Source: an uncultured Bacteroidales bacterium (GTDB lineage Bacteria > Bacteroidota > Bacteroidia > Bacteroidales > Muribaculaceae). From it: a stretch of DNA of 7,315 nucleotides. Both the position numbers and the translations under genes were made by a program. The stretch is from positions 1 to 7,315 of the forward strand of contig USIN01000088.1 in the NCBI GenBank assembly GCA_900554715.1, in the 5' to 3' direction. Shown one piece after another: positions 6,690-7,315 of this stretch (positions within the stretch are counted from its first letter, which is position 1; each line of letters opens with the position of its first letter). The notes beneath the pieces are model-generated. The model was given only the letters and a program-made list of their open reading frames with translations. It did no database searches and had not been told where the DNA came from.

Positions 6690-7315
6690 TTATTTGCCGG
6701 TATGGTTGAACGATTTGCTTGCGAGAGGAATGTTTTTCTCCATGGCGATGCGTGTCGTTGTCGGATATTCGAGAGCGTTAAGTTCGGCCACGGCGGCTGT
6801 GATATCATGGAGCAGCTCGTCGCACATGTCGCGGCTGAAGCCCTGTTTGCAGAGCACACGCATCACAACCATGTCCTGGATATTGACCGGCATCGCATAG
6901 GCAGGTACCATCCAGCCGTGCTGGGCCAGTTTGTCCTGAAGGTCATAGAGTGTCCATTTGGCATCTTTCTGGACTTCGGGCTTCATAAGCCATGTCACGA
7001 TGGGGTTGGGAACATCGGGCGAATAGGGTATGAATTCGGGGAAGGCTGAAATCTGTGAGTGGAGATATTTGGCTATCTGCATCGAGTTGTACTGGACGTT
7101 CTTGTAGCCTTCGAATCCGAGGCGTATGAACTGATAGTACTGGCCGAGTATCTGGGCGGCCGGACGTGAATAGTTCAGACCTACCTGAGTTACTTCAGCG
7201 CCAAGGTAGTCGACTGTGAACGACATGTCGGCGGGCAGATACTGTTTGTCTTTCCAGACTACCCATCCGAGACCCGGGTATACGAGACCGAACTTGTGGC
7301 CCGAGGTGCTGATAG
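6690..7315 (-). CDS. gadB: Glutamate decarboxylase, C-terminal 207 residues (5' end outside window)
   Basis: A PLP-dependent enzyme converting L-glutamate to GABA and CO2 with consumption of a proton. The frame is open to the right window edge, and the ATG at 7226 is internal. The first visible residues contain STSGHKFG, whose Lys (codon 7293-7295) corresponds to the PLP-binding Lys276 of E. coli GadB, next to His275. Further family blocks are VDYLGAEV, NYSRPAAQILGQYY, LYDLQDKLAQHGWMVPAY and DMVVMRVLC. The protein ends FNHTGK, against FKHT in E. coli, so the C-terminal His (His465 in E. coli) that shuts the active site at neutral pH is kept (codon 6702-6704). About 200 residues follow the PLP lysine, against 190 in E. 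coli, so the 3' end is complete. It is the first visible gene of the gadB-glsA-gadC cluster; the N-terminal half, promoter and any upstream genes lie outside the window. Confidence 0.96.
   Translation of the reverse strand, partial: ISTSGHKFGLVYPGLGWVVWKDKQYLPADMSFTVDYLGAEVTQVGLNYSRPAAQILGQYYQFIRLGFEGYKNVQYNSMQIAKYLHSQISAFPEFIPYSPDVPNPIVTWLMKPEVQKDAKWTLYDLQDKLAQHGWMVPAYAMPVNIQDMVVMRVLCKQGFSRDMCDELLHDITAAVAELNALEYPTTTRIAMEKNIPLASKSFNHTGK

Noticed and set aside
6690..7226. A 178-residue gadB starting at the ATG at 7226
   Set aside because: The frame continues upstream through the SGHK PLP-lysine motif to the window edge; the ATG is an internal Met.

Overview
The window comes from a Bacteroidota genome, most likely order Bacteroidales, and a gut family such as Muribaculaceae would fit. 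The evidence is the Bacteroidales-type alpha-2-macroglobulin architecture, the gadB-glsA-gadC gene set known from gut Bacteroidales, and AT-rich leaders without Shine-Dalgarno motifs before the two visible start codons. The family-level placement is inference.

Layout: positions 2-3859 (+) hold the last 1285 codons of a large secreted alpha-2-macroglobulin (A2M)-like protein whose 5' end lies outside the window. A perfect 13-bp GC-rich hairpin at 3882-3919 sits between this gene and the convergent gadC and probably ends transcription from both sides. The rest, 3952-7315, is on the minus strand. Read in the direction of transcription it is glutamate decarboxylase gadB (5' end cut by the right window edge), glutaminase glsA, and the glutamate/GABA antiporter gadC.

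The three minus-strand genes form one metabolic module. GlsA converts glutamine to glutamate and ammonia. GadB decarboxylates glutamate to GABA, using up a cytoplasmic proton. GadC exchanges GABA for external glutamate (and, in the E. coli protein, glutamine). The result is acid resistance plus GABA secretion. All catalytic residues that can be checked are present: the PLP lysine and C-terminal His of GadB, and the Ser/Lys pair and substrate-binding residues of GlsA. A hairpin followed by a T tract lies in the 131-nt gap between gadB and glsA. Its G-U wobbles pair only in the minus-strand RNA, which suggests a partial terminator that would make gadB mRNA more abundant than glsA-gadC.

The A2M gene is the most unusual object. 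Its first ~1.5 kb is strikingly AT-rich (sampled 60-base lines of 27-30% GC) and its last ~2.1 kb is GC-rich (sampled lines of 58-70%), with the change falling near a bait-like linker just before the conserved A2M core. The thioester motif CxEQ is degenerate (Cys kept, Gln replaced by Tyr). I found no wholly new system. The most useful leads are the mosaic, thioester-less A2M and the apparent attenuator inside the gad operon. No mobile elements, CRISPR arrays, tRNAs or rRNAs were seen.
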